Assembly (NCBI GenBank): GCA_025331565.1
Contig: JAFREQ010000035.1
Location: 682,001-746,000 of the forward strand
Source: Holacanthus passer
Taxonomy: Eukaryota > Chordata > Actinopteri > Pomacanthidae
Direction of reading: 5' to 3'
DNA: 64,000 nucleotides
A model generated the notes under the pieces. That model was given only the letters and a program-made list of their open reading frames with translations. It was not told the origin of the DNA and ran no database searches. Of the stretch, positions 24,619 to 36,625 are shown piece by piece. Position 1 is the first letter of the stretch. Each line of letters starts with the position of its first letter. The translations under genes and the position numbers were made by a program.

Positions 24619-26049
24619 GTAAGAAACAGACACACACGACATAGAAAATCTCATTTAAGAAGTTAGAATCAGAGAAGATTTTGAGCATTGCAACATTTTT
24701 ACTTCAAAAACACTGAAACAATTCACTGATTAACAAAATAGTTGATTATTTCTGGCTTCATTCATAATGGTTCCTCTATAAATACAGAAACATTTCTATT
24801 CACCTTTTCAGCACGTTCTTTGATTAGATTAACATTTTTCATAGTCTTGGCTCTTTTTATAATCTTCCATTGACGGGCTAATTTCAAATCAATAGTCTCT
24901 CTTGTGAGACGTGAACCCAGTAATCAATATTGAATAAATTAAACTTGATACTCACCCGTTTTTAGTTTGACTTCAAACTCAGTAGGCCTAAGTGAACCTG
25001 CCTGATTGATATTGACTCATGTTGTGGATTTATCTGATCCAATTTAGTCTGAATTATGAACCATTATCCGGCTCGTTCAGTAATCTGAGATTTTGCCCCG
25101 TCACACAGCTGCATGTTTATTTCAGTCAGCTTGTGGAGACCTGGACTATGGTCGTCATTCTCATTAGAGACACACACATAGTTTTTGCTGCAGCTTTGTC
25201 ACGATATTGACATTTAGTCCACCCGTACCTCCCTGTGATGTTGAGCACTCACACTAACCTTTTACTGTGCTGGAGGCTCATACTCACTATCACACATCCA
25301 GGAAGTTTGGAAAAACCCTTTAGCATAGTTGAGCAGGATAGAGAGGAGATGATCTTCATCTCTGCAACCAGTTCATTGCTCGCTCAGTCACGTTCCAGCC
25401 TGTTTTTCACAGTCAAGTTCCAACAACCTATAATGGCATCATCATGTTATCTTAATGTGCTGTGTTTCTTTTACTGATGCTCTCCCACTAGGGGGCAGCA
25501 TCAACACAGTAATGGAGGGATAGTCATTGCAGCATGATGGAATATAAACAGTGTTGAAATAAAAAAATAATTGCAAACTACAAAACAAGTGCATATTTAC
25601 TTTAGTATCTCATGTCTGATCCAGTTTATTGTTTGTTTTATTGTACGTAGCAAAATATCTAATTATCCATCCCATCATTACTTTGAGGCACGAGACATAA
25701 AAATAACAGGTCACACTTTTTTTTTTTGTATGTACTATAATATACATTAACTGAGTGCATGCAACTGAAGTCTATAACATGAAACATAAGTATGTAGCAT
25801 TTAGACAATCACGTCTGAAATTAGTGGTATGAAAACAGAAAAGGATGTTTGTTAATGGAAATTTGAAAATTCATAGGTGCTTTTGTAAAATGAAGATTGT
25901 CTAAAAGTGACTAGAAAACATGTTGGGTGTCACATCAGTCTTATGCACTCTAATACACAATAATGCATCTTGGTTTTGTGTATGAATCCAATCAGACATA
26001 TTTACACGCAAACAAACAAACACACCTCACCCTTTGTTTTCCACTCCAG
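24619..26049 (+). other. nos1ap intron
   Basis: Intron of 1431 bases. Positions 24660-24755 resemble an internal fragment of the hAT-type MITE family seen complete at 4787-5090 (GAAGTTAGAATCAGAGAAG, then ACAAAATAGTTGATTATTTC). A CTAGGGGGCAGCATCA unit at about 25490-25505 is typical of degraded fish repeats. Nothing else was recognised. Confidence 0.7.
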
Positions 26050-26254
26050 GTGCAGCTGTTGAAGGATCAGATGGCGGCAGAGACGGCTGCTCGTATGGAG
26101 GCTCAGGCCCGCGTCCACCAGCTGCTGCTGCAGAACAGGGACCTGCTGCAGCACCTGGCGCTGCTGGTGCAGCAGCTGAAAGAGCTGGAGGCCCGCTCCC
26201 CAAAAACAACACAACCGGGGCAGCCGCAACAGGAGCCTCAAGCTAATGGGCACA
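26050..26254 (+). CDS. nos1ap: nos1ap coding exon, coiled coil
   Basis: This 205-base exon encodes VQLLKDQMAAETAARMEAQA, then RVHQLLLQNRDLLQHLALLV, then QQLKELEARSPKTTQPGQPQ and QEPQANGH, ending with one base of the next codon. Leucines at heptad-like spacing across the first 50 residues indicate a coiled coil, as in mammalian NOS1AP, where this region supports self-association. The Pro/Gln-rich end is probably disordered. The acceptor is CCACTCCAG and the donor is ACA/GTAAGT. It is locally GC-rich compared with the flanking introns, as expected for a constrained exon. Confidence 0.95.
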
Positions 26255-27335
26255 GTAAGTGACTGGGGAGGTGACCGGTGGGAACAGGGATGAGCTCGTG
26301 TCAGGTCAGGTTCCTCGTCAGCTGCAGGCCTTGTCACTGCTCGCTCCCCTGTTGGCAAAGGGATGATACAAACTATGATCCCTCACTGGCTTCCTGCCTG
26401 CAAACATCAGGTGTGTTTGAAGCACAGCTGCTAACCACTGAACCCCGTCTGCAGGTGAACACAAGTACTTTAATTGAGCATATTGCTTTTATCCTGACAG
26501 AAGAGCAACCGCTGTCGTCCAGGTGAAACCAGTTTAAAGAATTTTTTTTGGAGATGACAGTGTTTTTTAATGTTGAAGATGTCTTGATCACAGCATCAAA
26601 GGAGGCACTTAAGTCAGGGATAATGAGGACTAATGCAAAACACCAGTGAAATCATAAAGAGTGAGGAGGAAAGTGAAACAGAGCGAGTTCGTGCTCAAAC
26701 AGGTTTTCTTATCATTTTAAGGGGATCTTCATTTTTCAAAAACATCTATGAATCTATGAACATTAGAAACACCTGCAACATTAATTGTAGACCAGTTCAA
26801 CCACACTGCAGACTACAACCTCAATAATAAACATAGAGTTAGATTAAAAACTAATCATTATCTTTGTAAAGGTAGAATTTATGTCTGAGCTGTTTTATTG
26901 GGCAGCATTAGATTTTATAGGTGTACCTTATAAAGTGGCCACCGAGTGCACTTGTAAATGTATTCGCAACTGCAGTTGTTTCGATTACAGGAAATATTTC
27001 AGGATGGGATTATTGATCTCACTTTGAAATGAATGTTGAGATTTTACATAAGCCGAGGGGCCGTGCATCTACATCTATGTGTAACACAGTGTGTGTGCAC
27101 AACATATTTTTTATGCACAATAGCATCTCTATGCTAAACTAATAGCAGATTATATAATCACAGGGGATTTAAAAACATTCTGTCAGCATTATCTCATGCT
27201 CACAGACTTTATTTTGGTGCACAAACACACACTTTGTCCCAAAGGGGGATTTTTGGAGTCGGGTATTTGTTATTTACAGCAGCTGAAAGAACGTTTAGTC
27301 TTGCCAAAATAATAATGAATAATTAACCACACACA

Positions 27336-27364
27336 CATGCGCGCACACACACACACACACACAC
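27336..27364. repeat. (CA)n microsatellite
   Basis: An ATGCGCG start followed by about 11 CA units, upstream of exon 27677-28007. Confidence 0.9.
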
Positions 27365-27676
27365 CGGACAGAGCTGTGTGTGAGTTTATATTGTAGTTTA
27401 CATGTATTTAAAAATGACACATCATGTTTCATGCTTGCATTAATCATGTTAGTCCCTCTGATAGGAAATGCTAATCTTGCTAATCACAGACATGACTGAG
27501 CTAAGTGCCGCCGCTGGCACGCTGCCAGCTCCTCCTGTCAGTAATGAGAATCAGCACTTACAGAGATGTGGAGAAGAAGAAGAAAACACAACAAGTTGGT
27601 TGTGTTTGACTCTTGTTATTTTTACTTGTTGTTTTTGACAGTGACATTTTGTTGTTCTGTTATTTGTCTATTTCAG

Positions 27677-28007
27677 ATGGTCCACAGTCGTCATGCAGCT
27701 CAGTTTCTACATCAGCAAAGTCTCTGTCTCTGAATCTGAAGAATCACTACAGCCAGACCCTGAACCAGCTCATCACCTCCACACCTGCATGGCCGCTCCA
27801 AACCTCAGCCCTCTCCCCGACCCAGGTGGACTGCGCTGAGTCCTACCTGAACCTGCTCAACCTGGAGAACAGCACCAAACCGGACGCGTCGGTCAACGGA
27901 GGCCCGGACGCCTTCATCAGGGCCAACGGGACGGCGGACAACAAGGAGGGCACGTGCAACGAGATCGTCCCGTTAACGTTGAGGAACTCCGCCAACATGG
28001 ATGAAAA
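27677..28007 (+). CDS. nos1ap: nos1ap coding exon, Ser/Leu-rich region after the coiled coil
   Basis: This 331-base exon joins in frame (A plus AT gives Asn). It encodes GPQSSCSSVSTSAKSLSLNL, then KNHYSQTLNQLITSTPAWPL, continuing through AESYLNLLNLENSTKPDASV to RNSANMDE plus two bases of a lysine codon. The acceptor is CTATTTCAG and the donor is AAA/GTAAGA. I recognise no domain. The LNLKNHYSQTLNQLI and SYLNLLNLEN stretches could be short helices in a mostly disordered region. Identity as nos1ap rests on phase continuity with the coiled-coil exon and on codon quality (GC-rich third positions), not on a remembered mammalian match. The usual mammalian exon leading to the EIAV terminus was not found. 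Confidence 0.85.
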
Positions 28008-28659
28008 GTAAGACGACTGTTTTTATTACACTGAAAGAAAATAATGTTTGCTACCACTGCACCAACACAGAAATAACAGAAATAGTCTTATTTGCTTTCT
28101 GGTAGAGAGTTGATGCTCTCGTGTCTCTTTTAACACAAGGTAAACATCTCTATGCTAATTGATAGAGAAGTGTCCTGGAATATATGAACCATATCAATGG
28201 GACATTCTGAGCTGTAGTAGTCTCAAAAAATGTTAGTGCAACTTGAAAAAATATTATAATAATAGTTAATGTGACACCTGTTATTATTTCTCTTACTCCT
28301 GCTTTGAGGATAATCATGCTCCAGTTTTTGGAACTACAGTTTCAATGATGCTTTGGTGGAATGTAAACAGGAAGTGTAATGTTGCCATGGAGTAACTAAC
28401 TCACTCCATGGCATTTTTTTTTGCTTCCAAGCCGATTTATGGACATTTATTTGCGGTGCACATGGAGACAACGATATTCTTGTAACATGTAACGCACACT
28501 GAACCTAAAAACATGTATATTATGTCTGTGTGTTCAGATGTGTCTAGTGCAGGTTTTGACAGACAGGAGCTCCAAATGTTGATCATCATCATTGATCATT
28601 ATTGATAAGCAAATCAACACGCAGTAATTGTCCCGCACCGTCCTGCAGAGTCATGCCTC

Positions 28660-28870
28660 AAAGTTTGAAAACCTATTGCTAAGAACAAAGACTGGGAACA
28701 GGGGGAAAACAGCCGACCTGGCTCTGTTGAAAGGTAACAAAATAAAATGTTATCTCTTGTTTGTTTAATCTGTACAAAAACCTGACAAATCAATGTTTTT
28801 TGGGGTTTTCTGCCAGATTATTTCTTGCAGCAGAGACTCCAGGAACTTACTGCTCCCAGCCAAGAAACAG
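28660..28870 (+). repeat. dispersed repeat family C, left arm of an inverted pair
   Basis: ACAAAGACTGGGAACAGGGG, GAAAACAGCCGACCTGGCTC, TGTTGAAAGGTAACAAAATA, TCTTGTTTGTTTAATCTGTA and CAAAAACCTGACAAATC match the second half of the family. A reverse-oriented copy begins only about 60 bases further on. Confidence 0.7.
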
Positions 28871-28924
28871 TCCTGCACATGAGAGGACACTTTTGTATAG
28901 ACAATTACAAAAGATGTAACGTCA

Positions 28925-29135
28925 ATTAGTGAGCTTTAAAGGTGCTGGTGGGCAGATTTTTGTTGACTGAGTCGTGTTTGCTGTGTCCCCCCTGATTCCA
29001 GTCTTTGTGCTAAGTGCCTACTGGCTGTAGCTTCATATTTAATGGAAACACACGAGAGTGATATCGATCCGCTCGTCCAACTCTCTGCCAGAAAGCGAAT
29101 ATTTCCCAAAATGCCGAATTGTTCCTTTAACGTGC
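28925..29135 (-). repeat. dispersed repeat family C, right arm of an inverted pair
   Basis: On the + strand it reads TTAGTGAGCTTTAAAGGTGC, TGGTGGGCAGATTTTTGTTG, CCTGATTCCAGTCTTTGTGC, GGCTGTAGCTTCATATTTAA, GAGAGTGATATCGATCCGCT, CTCTCTGCCAGAAAGCGAAT and CCCAAAATGCCGAATTGTTC. This is the reverse complement of the family order and includes the usual left end. Confidence 0.75.
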
Positions 29136-30084
29136 ATACACATTCCCGATGTGGCACCAGTTGGTTTGTGTTTGAAGTAACCAGGCTCCGCAGTGACACA
29201 CACAGCCCGTAGCTTTTAGCGTTATTAGTGGAGAACAGCTCAAGTCAGCAGAAACAGCCTCCAGCTAATGAAAGTGTGACTGTAATCAGGGGATTACAGA
29301 ACTCAGGGAGAAAAAGGTTTGGGTGAGACAAACAAAGAAGGGATCAGGTTTGAGGTTGAAAGAGGGAATCAGAGACGCTTGTGAGAGAGAATTAAGAGAA
29401 ACTTCATCAGCTTTAACTCCGTCCGAGTGTTTCCTATTTCATTAAATATCTCGTTTTGAGAATGCATTAAAACGCTTGTCGAGAGAGTAAAGACACTAAA
29501 AGGAATCATTTTCTTTGGAATAATTTATGATGAATGTGTTTTGCTTTTCAGGGATGTTTGAGGTTCTATTTCTCGGCTCGTCTCGCACATTTTATCTCGT
29601 AAAGTGCTCTCCCGACTCTACTTTTGACTTAATGTCTGGCCGCTCTGGCATGAGGCTCAGTGATACACAAGCCTTTACCTTCAATGCATATATGGAGCCA
29701 CAGCATGTAATTACTTTTTAATGAGCTTTTTAATGAGCTTTTAATCTCCTTCAAGCCATCACAAAGACCAGCTATAGCAAAAAAAAAAAAAATTAAATAT
29801 TTACTACATAAGATCAAGCTCTCAAGCAGGACAAACTCTTTAGTCCTTTTCCTTTTATCCCCCTCCTTCGCTCGCTCATTTAATTTGTCTCCCCTGTTTT
29901 CTCTCTCCGTCTCTCTCGGAAAGCGATCCACAGCGAAATCCCCAGAGGAGAGCGTGTTAAAGTTGATTTTATAACCGACAAGGAGAAAAATAAGGAGTTG
30001 GAATCGACTCGGCGGTGTAGTGTGTATTTGGCGTGCTTGCAGATGTCAGAGTTTTGTATGTCTGCTTTGTTTTGTATGTCTGCT

Positions 30085-30089
<5 letters not shown>

Positions 30090-30130
<41 letters not shown>
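30090..30130. repeat. (TG)n microsatellite
   Basis: About 20 TG units in the 9.5 kb nos1ap intron. Confidence 0.97.
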
Positions 30131-30131
<1 letters not shown>

Positions 30132-31559
30132 AGGCTGCAGCTCAGCTCCCTACAGCCAAACTCACATCCTGTGGTTTCCTGCAGCACAGACCTTCAGCCA
30201 ATCCCAGCTCCCATCCCTTCACAACCTGAAATCCAACCCACTACATATGTCAGGTTTTTTTTTTCTTTTGCTTGAGCAGAGGGAAAAAATAAAAGGAAAG
30301 ACAAAAGGGAATTTCACATCTCTTCCAATGAGAGGCATCTTGTTACTGTACATTTCCATCTGAATATTAGTTTCATCTGGGAGTTTGTTGTGCGCCAGAC
30401 TGAAACCCCCCTTTTCCCTTTATTTGTAATTATGTAAGAACCAGCATCTCTCTTCTGTGTGCCTCTTTTCCTGCTCAGCTTCTCTTCTCTGTCTCACAGG
30501 CTTTAGAAACGATGCAACACTGTCGCTTTGAAACATACGACCCCCGACATTTTATATTCTTTTTCTTAAAAGTGACTTTCCCTCCTCTGTCCACCCCCCA
30601 CCCCCTCTTTTACTGGCTTTTGTTTACCTCCTCTTCTGAGTGACATCATCTTTCTGTAAATAGTAATCATAAAATTTTATGCTGGGTTTATACACAAATG
30701 GCACATAAAAAATAATGAAAAGTACGGTTATTGCTGCACAGAAAAAAAAACAGGAATAATTATTTTCCTGCTCAGCAGAAAAACAAGAAGCAACTTTGCA
30801 AAGAAACTTAGTTTAAGTTATGAAAACAACTCTGACTTTTTCAGAATTGGTCTCGTTATGCAGCTTATGTGACTCGACTATATCTTTTTAATCTCATTCA
30901 AGCATAGGAAAAGTAAGGGGAATATGAGATGTAGAGGAATGGAAACTTCAGCTTCATTGTGTTATTGTGCTTCTCCTGCCAAACTCCTTTGCATTACCTT
31001 TGGCGCAGTCAGACTCCTGCACCCGCCCTCCCCCAACACATGGCCAATTTTATTGCTTCCATTTGCTTTTGTTTTCTGGATTTCCCCAGCAAATCAATGT
31101 TTACAGCCTGAGTGGCCTTAGCAGACAGATACTCCTCTGCCATCCTCTCTCACCGTCATCCTCTTCCTCAACCTGACCTCCCCCCGGGTCCAACGCTGGT
31201 CGTGGGATCCGTTCACCTCACATTATTACTGCAGTTTAGCTTTAAATCACGCAGGCATTATCGCCCAACATGGACCATATTCATGCGTGCTCGCCCACTG
31301 ACTCCAGTACTGTATGATCCCTGCATATGGTATGTTGGCACACCATACCGGCATTATATCCTACCATGTGGTGAGTCACGCTTTACACAACAAAGAGTGA
31401 AATGGAAGTAGGATCAAAACAGGATGTAATAGTATTCTTAAAATACACTTTGTGGGTAGAACATCCAACTGTGTTATTTGCAACCTCTTGAGTCATCAAC
31501 CTCTTTATCTGAAAAACATGAAAACAAGAGTCAAGAGCCACACTAGCGGTTCTGTGACG

Positions 31560-32100
31560 CCATACTTAGTCACAACGGTGCTATGAGCTAAATGCTAACA
31601 TGTTCACAATAGCAATGTTAACATGCAGGTTTTCATGGTCACCATATTTCATCAATCCATCAAATAGTGGAGATTTCACTCAAAACCGCAAATAACAACC
31701 TTGTGATGCCAGTAGAGGAAAATTCACCAAACAGATTAGGATGCATCATCTGAGAAGAATTGGTATTATAAATGAATATCTGTACAAAATTTTGTCCCAA
31801 TCGTCCAGTAGATTTTGAGATATTTGACTGGATGAGTCAATGTTTTGGCCTCCTGCTACAGAACAAGTCAGGGCATCACCGGAGATATTACAGTTCATTA
31901 TGAAAGGAGCGTTCATGTCCGCAGCAAATTTCATCCAAAAGTTGTCACTTGAAACCATAAACATCATGTTTTCCTCTGACTGAAAAGTCAGAGGAAAACA
32001 TGAATGTATGAAAAAGATTTTTTCAATCTATCCCATAGTTGTTCAGATATCTCAGCCTGGACAGACCTACGATCCCGTCCCTAGAGCCGTGCTGCTAAAA
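31560..32100 (+). repeat. dispersed repeat family B, long copy
   Basis: It runs from AATGCTAACATGTTCACAAT through CAATGTTAACATGCAGG, the AGATTTCACTCAAAACCGCA block and GGATGCATCATCTGAGAAGA to the family end ATATCTCAGCCTGGACAGAC and CCCTAGAGCCGTGCTGC. Internally it holds a perfect hairpin at 31965-32002 that is not part of the other copies. Confidence 0.75.
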
Positions 32101-33990
32101 GCTGCAGCGTGCCCACACAGAGCAAAAACAGACACATATGGCGACCGGCTTATATGAACACTCAACTATATATTATTCACAAGTGAGTCATGTTTTCCTC
32201 TGGTATGGTATAGACTCTCTCACTCTTTCTCTCTCACAGTCTTGTATGTTGCGTAATCACATTTCCTGACCTGATCCGGTCGTCTTCCTTCCAGCTCTGT
32301 TCCTTTTTTTTAAAATCTTTACTTGTCATCATTAACATCGTGTGTCGGAGCGTCGCCGGCCTGTAATTTAATTGCAGCGATGGGATTGGACTTTAATGGA
32401 CGATGCTTTCAGGCGTTTGGGTGTCGGCTGGATTTATACACTGCTTTCCATCACTGCATTGTTCGGAGATAGAAAGTCATATTTAAGATTCGTCTGTTTT
32501 CTCAGACTAACGTGAGAGTTAGAGAAAGTCAGCCTGTCAATCGTTGAATAATATTTGACAGGGACTCTGTCAGGCAACAAGGCTCTTTAGAATGTAATTG
32601 CTTGGATTCTTAAGTTTTGCAGACACTTGCCGGTTCCCGTCACACTCTCGCAGACTCTCATGTTCGCCCACCTACATGCTTAAACATCCCACACAGACAT
32701 CCCACACACACTCAGATGGGTGTGAATTTCTTTCAAGATGCTTTTGCAAAGGCCCAGTGTCCCTTCTTTGAGTTTAAACCTCCTATTTGTTCTTCCACTT
32801 GCTTTGTGTCTGTCTCGAGGGCTTTAGGCTAAAAGGTTTTATTGGTAATCTTTCTTTTCAGAGACATGACTAAATAGCAAGATAGAGATGTTTCGATTCA
32901 TTTTGTCTCTGTCTGCGGATCTGCAGAGCTCCTACTGGGTGTTTTTGAAATAAGAAAGTGTTGCAGATTATTCATGCTATTCTCCTGATTGCCTGCTTTG
33001 GTCTTGTTTATTAAATGCTGAAGCAAATTAGCCTGCTGTGCTCATGAGTCATCTGTATTGCTGACACAGTGGGGGGTCGTTTTAACTTCTAAAACACCTT
33101 TGGTCTCTATTGATTTTCATGTGACCTTTAATTATGACAAGCATAAACAGAAAAGTGAAACCTTTAAGGACCATCCCAGCGGTAGTTTGGTTGTAACTAC
33201 AAACTACCAATTGGTTTGTGTTCATTTTAGTGAAAAAGTGCAGTAACTTGCACTTCTGGCTCCAGATGTGAAAGTCCCATTATTTCTCTCTATAGATGTT
33301 CGATGAGTCTCAGTTCAGTGCATGAAACTGATTCACAGTTGCACTAAAATCTATCTGGTTCTTTAATAAAAAGTTGAAAGTATAAGCCTGCGTACATCAA
33401 AACATAAGTTGAGAAATTAAGTATGATTCCCAAGGTGCCCTATAAAAATGACGGATTTGCAACTTGAATCAAGTCAAGTCGATTTGGATGAATTTTTATA
33501 ACAGTTGCATGGTGTTTTGTTCACACTTTCAAAGCCGAAGCATTTTGAATCTGCTGTCACTCTTTTTTTTTTTTTTGCACCTCCGACTGGCTTTTTTCTC
33601 CATGACACCTGCAGCAGAGGCTCATGGGTATTGTAGTATTCAGAGCCATCTGTGATACTAAACTGATGAAAACATTTCATTTCTCAGAAACTAAGTTGAA
33701 GTCCCGACCTTAACATAAACATATTGGATTGTTACTCTATTTGTGATACTCCTCCCTTGGTTGTATCTTGAGCAGCATTGGGAAAAAGTAGCTCCCCTCA
33801 CTTCACAACTAAATTTCTGTCTTTTTGGTTAACTGCCACTGACCATGCCAAAGTTGTAAATTTTCAAATCCTACACACAGTGGCCTCACTGCAAACATGC
33901 AGAATCACTAGTGTGGGCTTTTAACTAGTCCCTCACATCCAGCAGCTCCCTGATCCTCTGTAGTCTAACTGTTGCCTCTCTTTGGTACAG

Positions 33991-34030
33991 GTGCGAGGAC
34001 CCTCTCCTGCTCTTCCTCTTCCTCATCTAA
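33991..34030 (+). other. possible alternative terminal exon of nos1ap
   Basis: An acceptor-like CTCTTTGGTACAG is followed by G|TGC GAG GAC, the same phase as the acceptor at 37492. Joined to the exon ending at 28007 it would add CEDPLLLFLFLI and then stop at 34028-34030. This would give a protein lacking the serine-rich tail. No polyadenylation signal was confirmed close by, and the sequence lies in a CT-rich tract that creates acceptor-like strings by chance. Confidence 0.15.
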
Positions 34031-36539
34031 CCCCCCTCCCCCCTCATTTTCCCGTCAGCCTGCTCAAACAAACCTAACCCCACGCCTCCATCGTCCCGTC
34101 CCCATCCCCGTCCCTCTCATCATGTGCAGCCCGGGGAGCTCTCTGCCACTGCCCCCTTCCTCTCCTCATCCTCCTCCTCCTCTTCTTCTCTCTGCCCCTT
34201 CTCCTCCCTCTATGTGAGTATTACTCATGACTACCAGCATGTCTGTGGCACAAGCATGGGACTGGGCATGTGGTGGGTGAACAGTGTGGGTGTTTGCTGG
34301 CTCGTGCGTAGGTCTCACCAGTGATTTCTCGACTAATGACTGCATAATAAGCTCCATTTACAGGCCGATGTGGTTCTGCAAATTCACGACCACATTAGCG
34401 TGGAGTTAATCAGTGAGTCACACGTGTCTCATGCATGGTAGCACTGTCTGTGTTTTTCTTCCACCTTTTGCTGGACTGCGAGCACTTGTTTTGTCTCGCG
34501 CACTTTTGCCACAATAGACGAAATGTTCCTGTCAAGCTTTGGTATTATATTGTCAGTGGTGGTTCCACCTGAGCGGTAAAGCTGTCAGAGCTGAGGCAGA
34601 AGAGAAGCACCTCTTGATGTACCTGTCTTATACTCACTGTGTTACACTGCAGTTTGTATTTATGTGTGTGTGAGTGTGTGTTTGTGTCACGTGCATGCTA
34701 TCAAATCACCGTCTTCCAGGTGGAGAATGTAATAAGCCCGGCCTCAGGCGTTACAGGTCTCACATACTGTACTGCTGATTGTAGTACCAGCAGTCGGGAG
34801 AAGAGCAACATAAGGAAATAAAGTCATTTGATTTTGTGGCTCACAATAGCTGACAAAAATAGTCTTTGAATAAATATGAGGTTATTGAAATCCTACATCT
34901 GATCAGAGCAGAATTGTGTTCAACAAACCTGAACAACAAAAAGAAATAAGCAAATAAGAACCTTAACACAGACAAGAAAAATAAAACTGCAGTAAAATGC
35001 AGCAGGAATATATGATAGTAAAACACAGACAGGGACCATTTTACTGCAGAATGAGTACTTGTACTTTTAACACTTTGAGTACACTTTGCTGATAATATTT
35101 ACATAATAAGGTTTTGAATGCAGGACTTTCACTTGCAATGCAGTTGCAATTTTCAAAGTGTGGTATTAGTACACGTGAAAAAGATGATGAATTTTGTGGC
35201 GTATGCATGACAAGCGTCACTTCGTATTGGCTTGTTCCACTCACAGTTAAATGTTAGAAGACATGAAATCATCTTACCACCAAAAGACAATGTTACTCTG
35301 AAAAAAAGAATTGCTCACTGTGATGGATCACCTACAGTATCACAATTCAATTCCTGCAAGTTATTTTTCATTCCACACTGAAACAACAGCAGCTGCCTGA
35401 ATGGTGCAGTAGAAGAAAGGATTCAGAATTTCTTCTTTAGCAGCTGTAGTGTAAATGGTCTGACTTGGACAAGCTCCTAATTATCTTTAGTGTTGTACAA
35501 CATCATGGTATAACGAGCACTGGAAGATTGGGAGTTTATAAGTAGACAACATAAAATCACCGTTTTCTAGTCTAGTAATTTAATATGTCTGTTATTGTGC
35601 AGCTCTCAAGATCATACACAAAGACATTTTAGCTGTTCAAAAAGTCCAAAATTTTGAGGTTATGTCAACATTTGATTCTCAAAATCACAAAAGTTCATTT
35701 CCAAAATCCACAAATATGGTGTGAATTATTAAGTTAAGTGGATGGACTCGACCTTTTCTGCCTGTCCTTATTTATTATATAGCTGTGTGAGACTGAATTT
35801 CCAAATAAAAGAAAAGATAACAGCAGCTGGCAGGTCGGCTGAATGAGACTAGAGCAAGATGAATGGAGAGACGGAGATGGAGTAATAAAGGCAGAGCTGA
35901 AACACTGGAAAGGAAAGACAGGGTGGAAGGAGATGGGGCAGTGAGGTGGAGAGGAGTGTCAGCGTGACAGAAAAGAGGAGTGCTGAGTCAAAGTTATGAT
36001 AATGAGACCGGGGAGGCGGAGAGGCAGCGGCCTGCTCCTCCATCCAGCTGCAAACTCATCTCCACAAACATCCACATTCAAAAATAACAGCGCAAGAAAC
36101 CACATCTGAGTAAAACTTGAAAATGATAATGTTTGTGAGCCACATAGAAACCATTACCACAGCGGAGAAAACAACTATTCAAGTATCCGAGGGTTTCATT
36201 TTACTTCAGCACAATGTCTCTCATTCATTGTCACAACCTGAATGTGATTTCCTCAATTTGAAGAAAAACTTGTTCCTAGACAAAGAATTTGTTGTCTGTG
36301 AAATTGTAAATGGGAGCAGGGACAAAAATATCAATGCACACAGATTAAAGCAAAGTCAGTGACATATTGTGCAACTTCAATCATTTTTGACCGAACAAAG
36401 GCAACAAAAAATTAATTGAACATGTAATTTCAATTCATTTTTTCATTTCATTTTTCATTTTTGCAAATTATTTGGAAAGCTCAATGTACAGCAAAGCTTC
36501 TTTCAATGCACAGTTTCGACTTCTCGTTAGCTGTAAAAG

Positions 36540-36625
36540 GTGTTCACTCAATAGCTGTTGAGATATTTCAGCCTGGACCCACCGACCGACCGCATCACCA
36601 TCCCCAGAGCCACGTCGCCACAAGA
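36540..36625 (+). repeat. dispersed repeat family B, 3' end fragment
   Basis: GTTGAGATATTTCAGCCTGG, ACCCACCGACCGACCGCATC, then CATCCCCAGAGCCACG match the terminal part of the family as seen at 32045-32095. Confidence 0.7.

Noticed and set aside
26390..26460. Possible tRNA-derived SINE remnant (GCTGCTAACCACTGAACCCC)
   Set aside because: It is too short and decayed, and no A box, B box and tail in order could be shown.
29545..29721. MFEVLFLGSS... frame, considered as a first exon for a C1orf226-like transcript
   Set aside because: The MFE start resembles what I recall of C1orf226 only in three residues, and no donor in the needed phase was found.
30020..30275. Open frames containing long Cys-Val runs
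   Set aside because: They are translations of the TG microsatellite. The same applies to the frames at other TG/CA runs.
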